DNA of 14,356 bases from an uncultured Prevotellaceae bacterium (GTDB taxonomy: Bacteria; Bacteroidota; Bacteroidia; Bacteroidales; Bacteroidaceae). Every line of letters starts with the position of its first letter. The first letter of the stretch is position 1. The DNA is taken from assembly GCA_946644025.1 (NCBI GenBank), contig CAMPCG010000035.1, positions 1 to 14,356 of the forward strand. The letters run 5' to 3'. This document shows, piece by piece, positions 1 to 5,282 of the stretch. The notes under the pieces were generated by a model that saw nothing but the letters and a program-made list of their open reading frames with translations, was not told the origin of the DNA and searched no databases. The position numbers and the translations under genes were made by a program.

Positions 1-1271
1 TAGAGCACGGGATATTTCTTGAAGTACTCAGGCATCTCCTCGCCGGCGTCGATGCGGGCCTTGAGCTTGGCGTGGGCAATGTCGCGGGCCACGATGATGG
101 TGCCCTTGAGGTTGACACGTGTGGAGACGGGATATTTCGACAGTTCCTGGCGCACCTTGTCTATGCCCTCGTTCAGGTCGATGTTGATAGTGTTCTGTCC
201 CTCTCCGGCGCGGGCATACTCTGCGGGAATCAGCTCCGAGGGGTTGGTGTCCATCTTCTCGAGCCACACGCCGTCGCGGTTAATCTTTGCCTTGATGTTG
301 CGGTCGGCCGAGCAGGAGACGCCCATGCCTATGGGGCAGGAGGCGCCGTGGCGCGGCAGTCGCACGACGCGTATGTCATGGGCCATGTACTTGCCTCCGA
401 ACTGTGCGCCGAGACCTATGCGGTGAGCCTCGTCGAGCAATTTCTGCTCCAGGTCGATGTCGCGGAAGGCCCGTCCCGTCTCGTCGCCCGTGGTGGGCAG
501 CGAGTCGTAGTACTTTATCGAGGCGAGCTTCACGGTGAGCAGGTTCTTCTCGGCACTGGTTCCGCCGATGACGAAGGCGATGTGGTAGGGCGGACAGGCT
601 GCCGTGCCCAGGCTCTTCATCTTCTCCACGAGGAAGGGTATGAGCGTCTGCTCGTTCTGTATGGTGGCCTTCGTCATGGGGTAGAAGTAGGTCTTGTTGG
701 CGCTTCCGCCGCCCTTTGCCACGAAGACGAAGCGGTACTCGGCGCCCTCGGTGGCCTCGATGTCAATCTGTGCGGGCAGGTTGCAGCGCGTGTTCACCTC
801 GTCGTACATCGTCAGCGGTGCGTTCTGCGAGTAGCGCAGGTTGTCCTGCGTGAAGGTGTTGAACACGCCGAGGCTCAGCGCCTCCTCGTCCTCAAATCCC
901 GTCCATACCTGCTGTCCCTTCTCTCCGTGTATGATGGCAGTGCCGGTGTCCTGGCAGAAAGGCAGTATGCCACGTGCAGCCACCTCGGCGTTGCGCAGGA
1001 ACTGCAGTGCCACGTACTTGTCGTTCTCCGATGCCTCGGGGTCCTTCAGTATGGCGGCCACCTGCAGGTTGTGCTCGCGTCGCAGCGTGAACTCCACGTC
1101 GTGGAAGGCCTGCTGCGCGAGCAGGGTCAGTGCCTCTTTCGAGACTTTTATCATCTCCTTGCCCTCGAAGGTGGCGGTGCTTACGCCCTCCTTGGTCAGG
1201 AGGCGATACTCGGTCTTGTCTTCGCCCAGCTGAAACATCGGGGCGTACTTGAATGTTACGTTTGTTGCCAT
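1..1271 (-). CDS. fum: Class I fumarate hydratase, [4Fe-4S] type (3' end missing)
   Basis: Reversible hydration of fumarate to malate in the cytoplasm. In anaerobic Bacteroidales this step normally runs toward fumarate and succinate. Reading leftward from ATG at 1269-1271, the frame stays open to the window edge (423 codons seen). The family is about 545 residues, so roughly 120 C-terminal residues lie outside. The three cluster ligands are visible: C106 in FCQDTGTA, C226 in [12 protein letters not shown] and C320 in GVSCSADR, close to C105, C224 and C318 of E. coli FumA. The N-terminus, starting [18 protein letters not shown], is also typical. There is no Shine-Dalgarno sequence; the leader is A/T-rich. 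A good promoter lies at 1448-1479, giving a leader of about 170 bases that carries a GC-rich hairpin. Family assignment is near certain. The symbol is generic because FumA and FumB cannot be told apart here. Confidence 0.95.
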   Translation of the reverse strand, partial: MATNVTFKYAPMFQLGEDKTEYRLLTKEGVSTATFEGKEMIKVSKEALTLLAQQAFHDVEFTLRREHNLQVAAILKDPEASENDKYVALQFLRNAEVAARGILPFCQDTGTAIIHGEKGQQVWTGFEDEEALSLGVFNTFTQDNLRYSQNAPLTMYDEVNTRCNLPAQIDIEATEGAEYRFVFVAKGGGSANKTYFYPMTKATIQNEQTLIPFLVEKMKSLGTAACPPYHIAFVIGGTSAEKNLLTVKLASIKYYDSLPTTGDETGRAFRDIDLEQKLLDEAHRIGLGAQFGGKYMAHDIRVVRLPRHGASCPIGMGVSCSADRNIKAKINRDGVWLEKMDTNPSELIPAEYARAGEGQNTINIDLNEGIDKVRQELSKYPVSTRVNLKGTIIVARDIAHAKLKARIDAGEEMPEYFKKYPVL

Positions 1272-1330
1272 AGTATTAAGTATATTAAATTGTTCATAGT
1301 TCAGTTCTGTCGATTATAGTATATTCCTCT

Positions 1331-1377
1331 ATTGTTGGCGGAGGCGGCCTCGCAGGCCGCGCAATCAACGAAACAAT
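1331..1377 (-). repeat. Nested stem-loop in the fumarase leader
   Basis: GCGGCCT (1344-1350) and AGGCCGC (1354-1360) form a perfect 7-bp GC-only stem with a 3-base loop. An outer pair, ATTGTT (1331-1336) and AACAAT (1372-1377), could close a larger stem. It lies inside the predicted untranslated leader of the leftward fumarase transcript, so it could affect mRNA stability or translation. That role is inference. Confidence 0.5.
1341..1360. repeat. GC-rich palindromic repeat, copy 1
   Basis: GAGGCGGCCTCGCAGGCCGC. The same motif with two bases fewer in the middle occurs at 1558-1575 in the same intergenic region. Both stand out from A/T-rich surroundings, which suggests a dispersed repeat rather than chance. 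Confidence 0.5.
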
Positions 1378-1447
1378 TATGTGGTTTACTATATGTCCAT
1401 AGGATAGTCCTGTCAATAAAACTGTTCATGTCTGCGGATAACGGGCG

Positions 1448-1479
1448 CAAAATTACTCAAAAAAGTTGAGACGGCCAAA
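1448..1479 (-). promoter_or_regulatory. Bacteroidetes-type promoter for the fumarase gene
   Basis: On the minus strand, TTTG (plus 1476-1479) is followed after 20 bases by TAATTTTG (plus 1448-1455). This fits the Bacteroidetes primary sigma consensus TTTG/N19-21/TAnnTTTG. Transcription would begin near 1441, about 170 bases before the start codon. Confidence 0.6.
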
Positions 1480-1557
1480 CTTTTGTCAGAAAAGAAACGA
1501 TTGACTTGAAAACTTAATGCGATTACAGCTCCCTACCCTACTCCCTTTTTCCCCACA

Positions 1558-1575
1558 GAGGCGGTTGCAGGCCGC
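1558..1575. repeat. GC-rich palindromic repeat, copy 2
   Basis: GAGGCGGTTGCAGGCCGC is the 18-base counterpart of the motif at 1341-1360. It lies about 25 bases upstream of the promoter element at 1600-1603, on the rightward side. Confidence 0.5.
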
Positions 1576-1599
1576 AGTATGAAATTTTTTGTCGTTTTT

Positions 1600-1631
1600 C
1601 TTGGCCATTTCTCAGAAAGTCAGTACCTTTG
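1600..1631 (+). promoter_or_regulatory. Bacteroidetes-type promoter for the 85-residue protein gene
   Basis: A TTG (1601-1603, within CTTGG) is followed after 20 bases by TACCTTTG (1624-1631), a match to TAnnTTTG. Transcription would start near 1637, about 30 bases before the ATG at 1670. Confidence 0.65.
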
Positions 1632-1669
1632 CAGCGACTTATCTATGTATTTTTTAAATTATTACCACT

Positions 1670-1927
1670 ATGAGCGAAAACAATTCCATTCTCGGTTCCA
1701 TCCTTGAGAAGGTTGGCGGCGGCGACCTCGCCAAGACCCTTCAGTCATTAACCGGCGGCAACATGCCCGACCTTGATAAACTTGCCGGCGACCTGCCCGA
1801 CATCCTAAAGAAAGGCATCGCCATCCTGACCAGCGGGCGTGTCTCCTTCCAGTCGGACGACGACAAGCAGCAGGTGCAGCAGCTCGTCGACGCCATCCAG
1901 AACTTCCTGCCCATGCTGAAGAAGTAG
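1670..1927 (+). CDS. Small cytoplasmic protein of unknown function, 85 residues
   Basis: I do not recognise the family. The protein starts MSENNSILGSILEKVGGG and ends FLPMLKK. It has no signal peptide, no membrane segment and no cysteine, and is probably a soluble helical protein. Glycine pairs (GGG near residue 17, GG near residue 29) separate three likely amphipathic helices: residues 5-15, 33-52 and about 64-84. The last, rich in Q, V and L, could be a self-association helix. The coding case rests on a good promoter about 30 bases upstream, GC-rich codon use like the neighbouring genes, and an ATG after an A/T-rich leader. It stands alone: the fumarase diverges from it, and a stem-loop at 1975-2007 separates it from the next gene. 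A structural or nucleoid-associated role is possible, but nothing in the sequence proves it. Confidence 0.75.
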   Translation: MSENNSILGSILEKVGGGDLAKTLQSLTGGNMPDLDKLAGDLPDILKKGIAILTSGRVSFQSDDDKQQVQQLVDAIQNFLPMLKK

Positions 1928-1974
1928 TCAGGGCGGAACGCAACATTCAAACCTTACTTATTTTTCTAAGCACG

Positions 1975-2007
1975 CAACAGCTCCCAAGCGCGGGAGCACC
2001 ACTGTTG
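1975..2007. repeat. Bulged stem-loop after the 85-residue protein gene
   Basis: CAACAG (1975-1980) and CTGTTG (2002-2007) are outer arms. CTCCC (1981-1985) and GGGAG (1992-1996) are inner arms around a six-base loop, and the 3' side carries a five-base bulge. No T-run follows, so it is not a classical terminator. It may still protect the 3' end or act as an RNA structure. Confidence 0.5.
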
Positions 2008-2029
2008 GAAATACTACGACTCTACAACT

Positions 2030-2073
2030 CACTCTCCTGCCACTATATATAAATAATGTATAGCAGGAGAGTG
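2030..2073. repeat. Perfect 11-bp inverted repeat with A/T-rich loop upstream of the secreted protein gene
   Basis: CACTCTCCTGC (2030-2040) and GCAGGAGAGTG (2063-2073) are perfect complements around a 22-base loop made almost only of A and T. It ends 50 bases before the ATG at 2124. No consensus TAnnTTTG promoter is visible between it and the gene, so it may be an operator, a leader structure or a terminator remnant. Confidence 0.55.
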
Positions 2074-2123
2074 TAGCTAATGTGAGAATCAACCAACAAT
2101 ACATATTTAACTTCTTAAACAAA

Positions 2124-3977
2124 ATGGAAAAGCTTTACTTATTAAAAACAATGTTCCTGCTATGCGCCCTCGTAGCGGGAAGTAATGTGTGGGCGGAAGC
2201 CAAAAAGACCTTTCAATTCAATTGGAGTGTAATTGGGGCGACAGGCTGGTCATCAGGCTATGCCGAACATTCTTATGAGTACGATGAAGGCACTGTTATA
2301 TTCCATTCTGCCTGTAAACAGACGTCCACGATAACAGATATTCCTGTTACAAAGGGTCAGCCTGTTGAGTTCATTATGAAGGATGGCTATACTATTAGTG
2401 CTGCCACTTTTACTTGCAAGCAATGGAGTAGTAAAGCTCAAACTATTACTTTGCATTATAGTACAAATGGAGGAGAAAGTTATACTTCAACGGGAGTCAC
2501 CTCATCAAACTTTACTATTACGAAGAGTGATTTACCTGCTGGAACTAATGCTGTTAAAATTACATTTAGTTCAACTAGTAATCAAGTTGGTATTAGTTCT
2601 GCCACTCTTACTTATTCTGAGCAAATTGATAATCCTAAGACCGCAACAACGACAACTATAGATGCTTCTGCCATTGGTGACACAAACATTTTCACCAATA
2701 CAGGAACCAATCAACTTAGTGCCTCTATCATGGCTGATGGAATTGCAGTTGCTGGTGCTACTGTCGCATGGACATCAAGTGATACAGGCGTAGCCACTAT
2801 TGACAACAATGGCGCTGTCACCCTCGTTGCAGCTGGCACCACGACCATTACTGCCACTTATGCAGGTGATAACACTTATGCCAGTTCTTCAGATACTTAC
2901 GAACTGACTGTTACTAACGATGATCCCGATGCAATTACCCTTTGGAGCGAAGACTTTAGTTCTTACTATGCAGATGACATCCCCACTGGAGGGACTTATG
3001 CGTATGCTTGTACTGATGGTGGTAGTACCACAAAAGTTTACGCTGAAACCTTAGCTGGTGGCGCAGCCCCCGAACTTTTAGTTGCAAAGAGCAATGGCAC
3101 CTTTACCGCCGTAGTTCCCCTGAGCAATGTTTCAGGCAATCTTACTCTGACATATAAGCAAAATAAGCAAGCACTATCGGTTTCAACGACAACAGAAGGT
3201 ATAACAGGAGGTGGCTCTAACAATACAGCCGGTGAGCAGACTGTCACCTTTACTGGTGTTACCACCTCGATGACATCTATCACAATCGTATTTAAAGCTA
3301 CTTCTTCAAGCAATGTCCGTCTTGACGACATTGTGCTAAAGGGAAAAGTTGCTACTCCTTCCACCGCCACCATCACCCTCAATGCTGCCTGTACGGACGG
3401 CGACATGGTCTATGGTACTTACAGCAACAGCAGCGCCTTTGTGGTGTCTGACGAAATAGTGGTCTCGGAAATTAGCATTGTGGATGGTAAGCTCTTCGTA
3501 GAGTCATACGAGACGGGGGCTGTCGTCCCCGCTAATACCGGCGTGATGGTTTCTGCTTTGGCAGGTGGCGACTACACCGTGAACCTCAGCTCTGAGACGG
3601 GTACTTCAGTGCTTGGTGAGGACAATATGCTCCGTCCTACGGGCGAGGGTATCAGTGCCGAGCAGATGGCTGCCAAGGATGCCAACTGCCAGTACTACCG
3701 CCTGACGATGCAGAATGGTGAGACAATAGGCTTCTGGTGGGGTGCTGAGGATGGTGCCGCCTTCGTTGTCGGTGCCAACAAGGCATACCTCGCCGTGCCC
3801 GAGACGGAGGGCGCCCGTATGAGCTTCTGGATGGGCAATGAGAGCTCTGGCATTGCCGACGCCGTGCTTGCGGCGAAGGGCAGCGACCGCGTGGTCTACG
3901 ACCTGCAGGGCCGCCGCGTGAAGAATGTCGCCAAGGGCCTGTACATCGTCGATGGCAAGAAGGTGCTGGTGAAGTAG
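2124..3977 (+). CDS. Secreted Ig-like/beta-sandwich protein with T9SS-like C-terminal tail
   Basis: A 617-residue exported protein of unknown binding target. I chose ATG 2124 because it begins a clean signal peptide (MEKLYLLKTMFLLCALVAG..NVWA, cleavage near A24) after an A-rich leader. The in-frame GTG at 2082 would put 14 extra residues ahead of it. Approximate modules: a beta-sandwich at 27-165; a bacterial Ig-like (Big_2-type) domain at 170-262, with WTSSDTGVATIDNNG and TTTITATYAGDN; a jelly-roll-like region at 270-408 (LWSEDFSSYY to RLDDIVLKG); then a C-terminal region from 410. The last 27 residues (VYDLQGRR...KGLYIVDGKKVLVK) resemble tails that send Bacteroidales proteins through the type IX system. 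That function is inferred and depends on the host having the system. Base composition shifts sharply near 3350: the upstream part is A/T-rich, the tail region GC-rich. There is no catalytic motif, so adhesion or glycan binding is most likely. The 56-residue peptide gene follows 68 bases downstream. Confidence 0.85.
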   Translation: MEKLYLLKTMFLLCALVAGSNVWAEAKKTFQFNWSVIGATGWSSGYAEHSYEYDEGTVIFHSACKQTSTITDIPVTKGQPVEFIMKDGYTISAATFTCKQWSSKAQTITLHYSTNGGESYTSTGVTSSNFTITKSDLPAGTNAVKITFSSTSNQVGISSATLTYSEQIDNPKTATTTTIDASAIGDTNIFTNTGTNQLSASIMADGIAVAGATVAWTSSDTGVATIDNNGAVTLVAAGTTTITATYAGDNTYASSSDTYELTVTNDDPDAITLWSEDFSSYYADDIPTGGTYAYACTDGGSTTKVYAETLAGGAAPELLVAKSNGTFTAVVPLSNVSGNLTLTYKQNKQALSVSTTTEGITGGGSNNTAGEQTVTFTGVTTSMTSITIVFKATSSSNVRLDDIVLKGKVATPSTATITLNAACTDGDMVYGTYSNSSAFVVSDEIVVSEISIVDGKLFVESYETGAVVPANTGVMVSALAGGDYTVNLSSETGTSVLGEDNMLRPTGEGISAEQMAAKDANCQYYRLTMQNGETIGFWWGAEDGAAFVVGANKAYLAVPETEGARMSFWMGNESSGIADAVLAAKGSDRVVYDLQGRRVKNVAKGLYIVDGKKVLVK

Positions 3978-4045
3978 GCAGAGCCTCGGCATTAACGTGA
4001 TTATCAACAAGAGTTTCAAAAGACATAAAAACAAAGCAAACGATT

Positions 4046-4216
4046 ATGAAAAAGACATATATGAAACCCGCCACCGTAGCAATGAATATTACTGTCCATT
4101 CCATCCTCCAGGCCTCTCAGGGCGGTGTGGCTACCGGCTCGGGCCTGGGCAGGGGCTACGACGCTGAGGCTCCGACTTACTCCCGCCGCGCTGACTCCTG
4201 GGAGGAAGAGGAATAA
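4046..4216 (+). CDS. 56-residue peptide with leader-like N-terminus and acidic tail
   Basis: Begins MKKTYMKPATVAMNITVHSI and ends SRRADSWEEEE. The ATG follows an A-rich leader and is 68 bases after the stop of the secreted protein, so the two may share a transcript. From memory, and not checked, many Prevotella genomes encode short proteins of this plan: KKxYxKP at the start, a leucine and small residues near 20-25 (here LQASQGG), a glycine-rich middle, and an SR...W plus acid-run end. There is no classical signal peptide, since residues 11-21 are only weakly hydrophobic. The GG at 26-27 looks superficially like a double-glycine leader cleavage site, so a processed or modified peptide is possible. 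No modifying enzyme or peptidase-transporter lies nearby. Codon use is GC-rich like the neighbours and the frame has conserved-looking architecture, so I believe it is coding. Function unknown. Confidence 0.7.
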   Translation: MKKTYMKPATVAMNITVHSILQASQGGVATGSGLGRGYDAEAPTYSRRADSWEEEE

Positions 4217-4301
4217 ACCCACCCCTCAAGGCACGATTATAAGCCGTTGAAAAGTTGCCTTTGCCCGTACTTTAAACGGGGAAAGAGCCAGGGCAATCTT
4301 G

Positions 4302-4385
4302 AAACGCTGTCAGTGTTTGTACAAACGCTGACAGTGTTTATACAAACGCCGACGTGGTTTATAAAAACCACGTCGGCGTTTCTAG
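4302..4385. repeat. Four-unit 21-bp tandem array forming two full-length hairpins
   Basis: Four units start at 4302, 4323, 4344 and 4365. Each is a 17-base body bounded by AAA and TTT plus a four-base spacer of the form nTAn (GTAC, ATAC, ATAA, CTAG). Units 1 and 2 pair over all 17 positions, with two G-U wobbles, around GTAC. Units 3 (AAACGCCGACGTGGTTT) and 4 (AAACCACGTCGGCGTTT) are perfect complements around ATAA. The region may work as a bidirectional terminator, an operator array or a mobile palindromic repeat. Confidence 0.85.
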
Positions 4386-4390
4386 TTTCT
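4344..4390. terminator. Possible bidirectional terminator hairpin between convergent genes
   Basis: A perfect 17-bp stem (4344-4360 with 4365-4381) and a four-base ATAA loop. The stem is GC-rich inside, with A-runs on the 5' arm end and T-runs on the 3' end (GGCGTTTCTAGTTTCT), so it can read as a terminator in either direction. It sits between the convergent 56-residue peptide and flavoprotein genes. The T-tract is interrupted. Confidence 0.55.
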
Positions 4391-4457
4391 GTAAATCACT
4401 GTTCCCCCCGCCCCACGGTTCCAAGAGAGAAGTGAGGCTGTCACTCACCCAGCCAGT

Positions 4458-4552
4458 GCAAGGGGAGGGGTGCAGCCACTTTGGACAAAACTTGCAGCCA
4501 GAGAAGCGAATCAGCGCTATAGGCGCACCCCTCCCCCATTCCCTCCCCTTGC
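4458..4552. repeat. G-run/C-run imperfect inverted repeat downstream of the flavoprotein gene
   Basis: GCAAGGGGAGGGGTGC (4458-4473) is matched by GCACCCCTCCCC (4524-4535), and its other half by CCTCCCCTTGC (4542-4552), so the right side holds a duplicated arm. It lies just past the flavoprotein stop codon. It could form a large hairpin, and the G-runs could form other structures. It looks like a repeat relic rather than a gene. Confidence 0.5.
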
Positions 4553-4577
4553 AGGGGCGGGGTGAGCGGCGGACCGG

Positions 4578-5093
4578 CTACAGGTTGTTGACGATGGCCT
4601 GTATCTTGGCCTTTGTCTCGTCGGTTTTCTGCTCGTCGATCTTGGCGGTCACTATGCCGCTGTCCTCAACGTGCCAGTAGTTGCAGATGTCGTGGTACTC
4701 TGCCGTTGCTCCGGTGTATACGCCGGGCGAGTACGACGACATGAGCAGGGCCATCTTCTTCACCTTTGCGGGGGCGTTGACGCAGTACATGCGCTGTATG
4801 GGAGCCTGTATCTGGGCGTTGAGCGTGAAGTAGTAGATGGGAGCAGCGAGCACGAGCACCTCGGCCTCGGCCATCAGGGGGTAGAGTTCCTGCATGTCGT
4901 CCTTCTGTATGCAGGCGCCGTTGCCCTTGTTGTGACAGTACTCGCAGGCCAGACAGCCCGCAATCTTCTTGCGCGAGACGTTGACCAGCGTCACCTTGTG
5001 ACCAGCTGCCTCGGCGGCGTTCTTGTACTCTTCCGCCATCCAGGCGGTGTTACCGTTGGCTCTCGGAGAAGCCTGTAAAATCAGAATGTTCAT
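4578..5093 (-). CDS. Iron-sulfur flavoprotein-like NAD(P)H oxidoreductase
   Basis: A 171-residue cytoplasmic protein of the flavodoxin/NADPH-dependent FMN reductase fold. The N-terminal strand and loop MNILILQASPRANGNT supplies the FMN-phosphate site (S9, R11, N13, N15, T16). VLAAPIYYFTLNAQIQ (residues 81-96) fits the second flavin loop. A compact cysteine motif, C47-x2-C50-x2-C53-x7-C61, followed by KDDM, matches the 4Fe-4S site of archaeal and bacterial iron-sulfur flavoproteins, where the last spacing varies. Start: ATG at 5091-5093 opens exactly on the fold. The frame continues 56 codons further upstream, but that part is A/T-rich promoter DNA. Likely roles are electron transfer or reduction of oxygen, peroxide or quinones; the substrate cannot be read from sequence. 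It stands alone, diverging from the large secreted gene. If the cysteines do not hold a cluster, it is an ordinary NAD(P)H:FMN oxidoreductase. Confidence 0.85.
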   Translation of the reverse strand: MNILILQASPRANGNTAWMAEEYKNAAEAAGHKVTLVNVSRKKIAGCLACEYCHNKGNGACIQKDDMQELYPLMAEAEVLVLAAPIYYFTLNAQIQAPIQRMYCVNAPAKVKKMALLMSSYSPGVYTGATAEYHDICNYWHVEDSGIVTAKIDEQKTDETKAKIQAIVNNL

Positions 5094-5143
5094 AAAAACT
5101 ATAATTGTTTGGGAATCTGTTAAAAGGGGTTCAAAAGCAAATG

Positions 5144-5151
5144 CAAAAGTA
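5144..5151 (-). promoter_or_regulatory. Candidate -7 element for the flavoprotein gene
   Basis: TACTTTTG on the minus strand fits TAnnTTTG, about 50 bases upstream of the ATG at 5093. I see no matching TTTG at the expected distance, so this is weaker than the other promoters listed. Confidence 0.35.
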
Positions 5152-5215
5152 ACAATAACAGGTGGAATATGCATATTTTTGTATCGTTTATTAGGAAAGT
5201 TTAATCCTACTTTGC

Positions 5216-5246
5216 TTTGCCGTTTATGGGAAAATGAGTAATTTTG
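5216..5246 (+). promoter_or_regulatory. Bacteroidetes-type promoter for the large secreted protein gene
   Basis: TTTG (5216-5219), then 19 bases, then TAATTTTG (5239-5246). Transcription would start near 5252, about 30 bases before the ATG at 5283. It shares the divergent intergenic region with the flavoprotein promoter. Confidence 0.65.
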
Positions 5247-5282
5247 CACGGTAATTAACATCTGTATCCATCACTACTAACA

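Larger units (their letters stand above)
1272..1669. other. Divergent intergenic region between fumarase and the 85-residue protein gene
   Basis: About 400 bases without a supported gene. It holds a leftward promoter for the fumarase (1448-1479), a rightward promoter for the small protein (1600-1631) and two copies of a GC-rich palindromic motif (1341-1360, 1558-1575). The rest is A/T-rich and shows no RNA gene that I recognise. Confidence 0.7.
4217..4577. other. Convergent intergenic region with hairpin array and GC-rich inverted repeats
   Basis: About 360 bases between the rightward peptide gene and the leftward flavoprotein gene. It contains the four-unit 21-bp array (4302-4385) and a pair of G-run/C-run inverted repeats (4458-4473 against 4524-4552). 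I see no supported gene or RNA gene. A 62-codon open frame from 4247 only translates the repeat array. Confidence 0.7.

Noticed and set aside
72..1319. A 415-codon open frame on the plus strand across the fumarase gene
   Set aside because: It is the antisense of a clearly recognisable fumarase with all three cluster cysteines, and its own translation has no family features.
2030..2073. Invertible phase-variable promoter
   Set aside because: The repeats are only 22 bases apart, too short for a typical invertible segment; no promoter lies between them and no recombinase is nearby.
2082..2123. GTG start for the secreted protein
   Set aside because: It would put 14 polar residues before an otherwise perfect signal peptide that begins at ATG 2124.
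4302..4385. CRISPR array
   Set aside because: Units are contiguous with only four-base spacers, no variable spacers of 25-40 bases, and no cas genes.
4247..4435. A 62-codon frame with a seven-residue repeat (TLSVFVQ, TLTVFIQ, TPTWFIK)
   Set aside because: The periodicity is fully explained by the 21-bp DNA array. The frame has no good leader and ends in unrelated sequence; pairing of the units favours a nucleic-acid role.
5094..5261. 56-codon N-terminal extension of the flavoprotein
   Set aside because: The region is A/T-rich promoter DNA, and MNILILQASPR at 5093 is the natural start of the flavodoxin fold.
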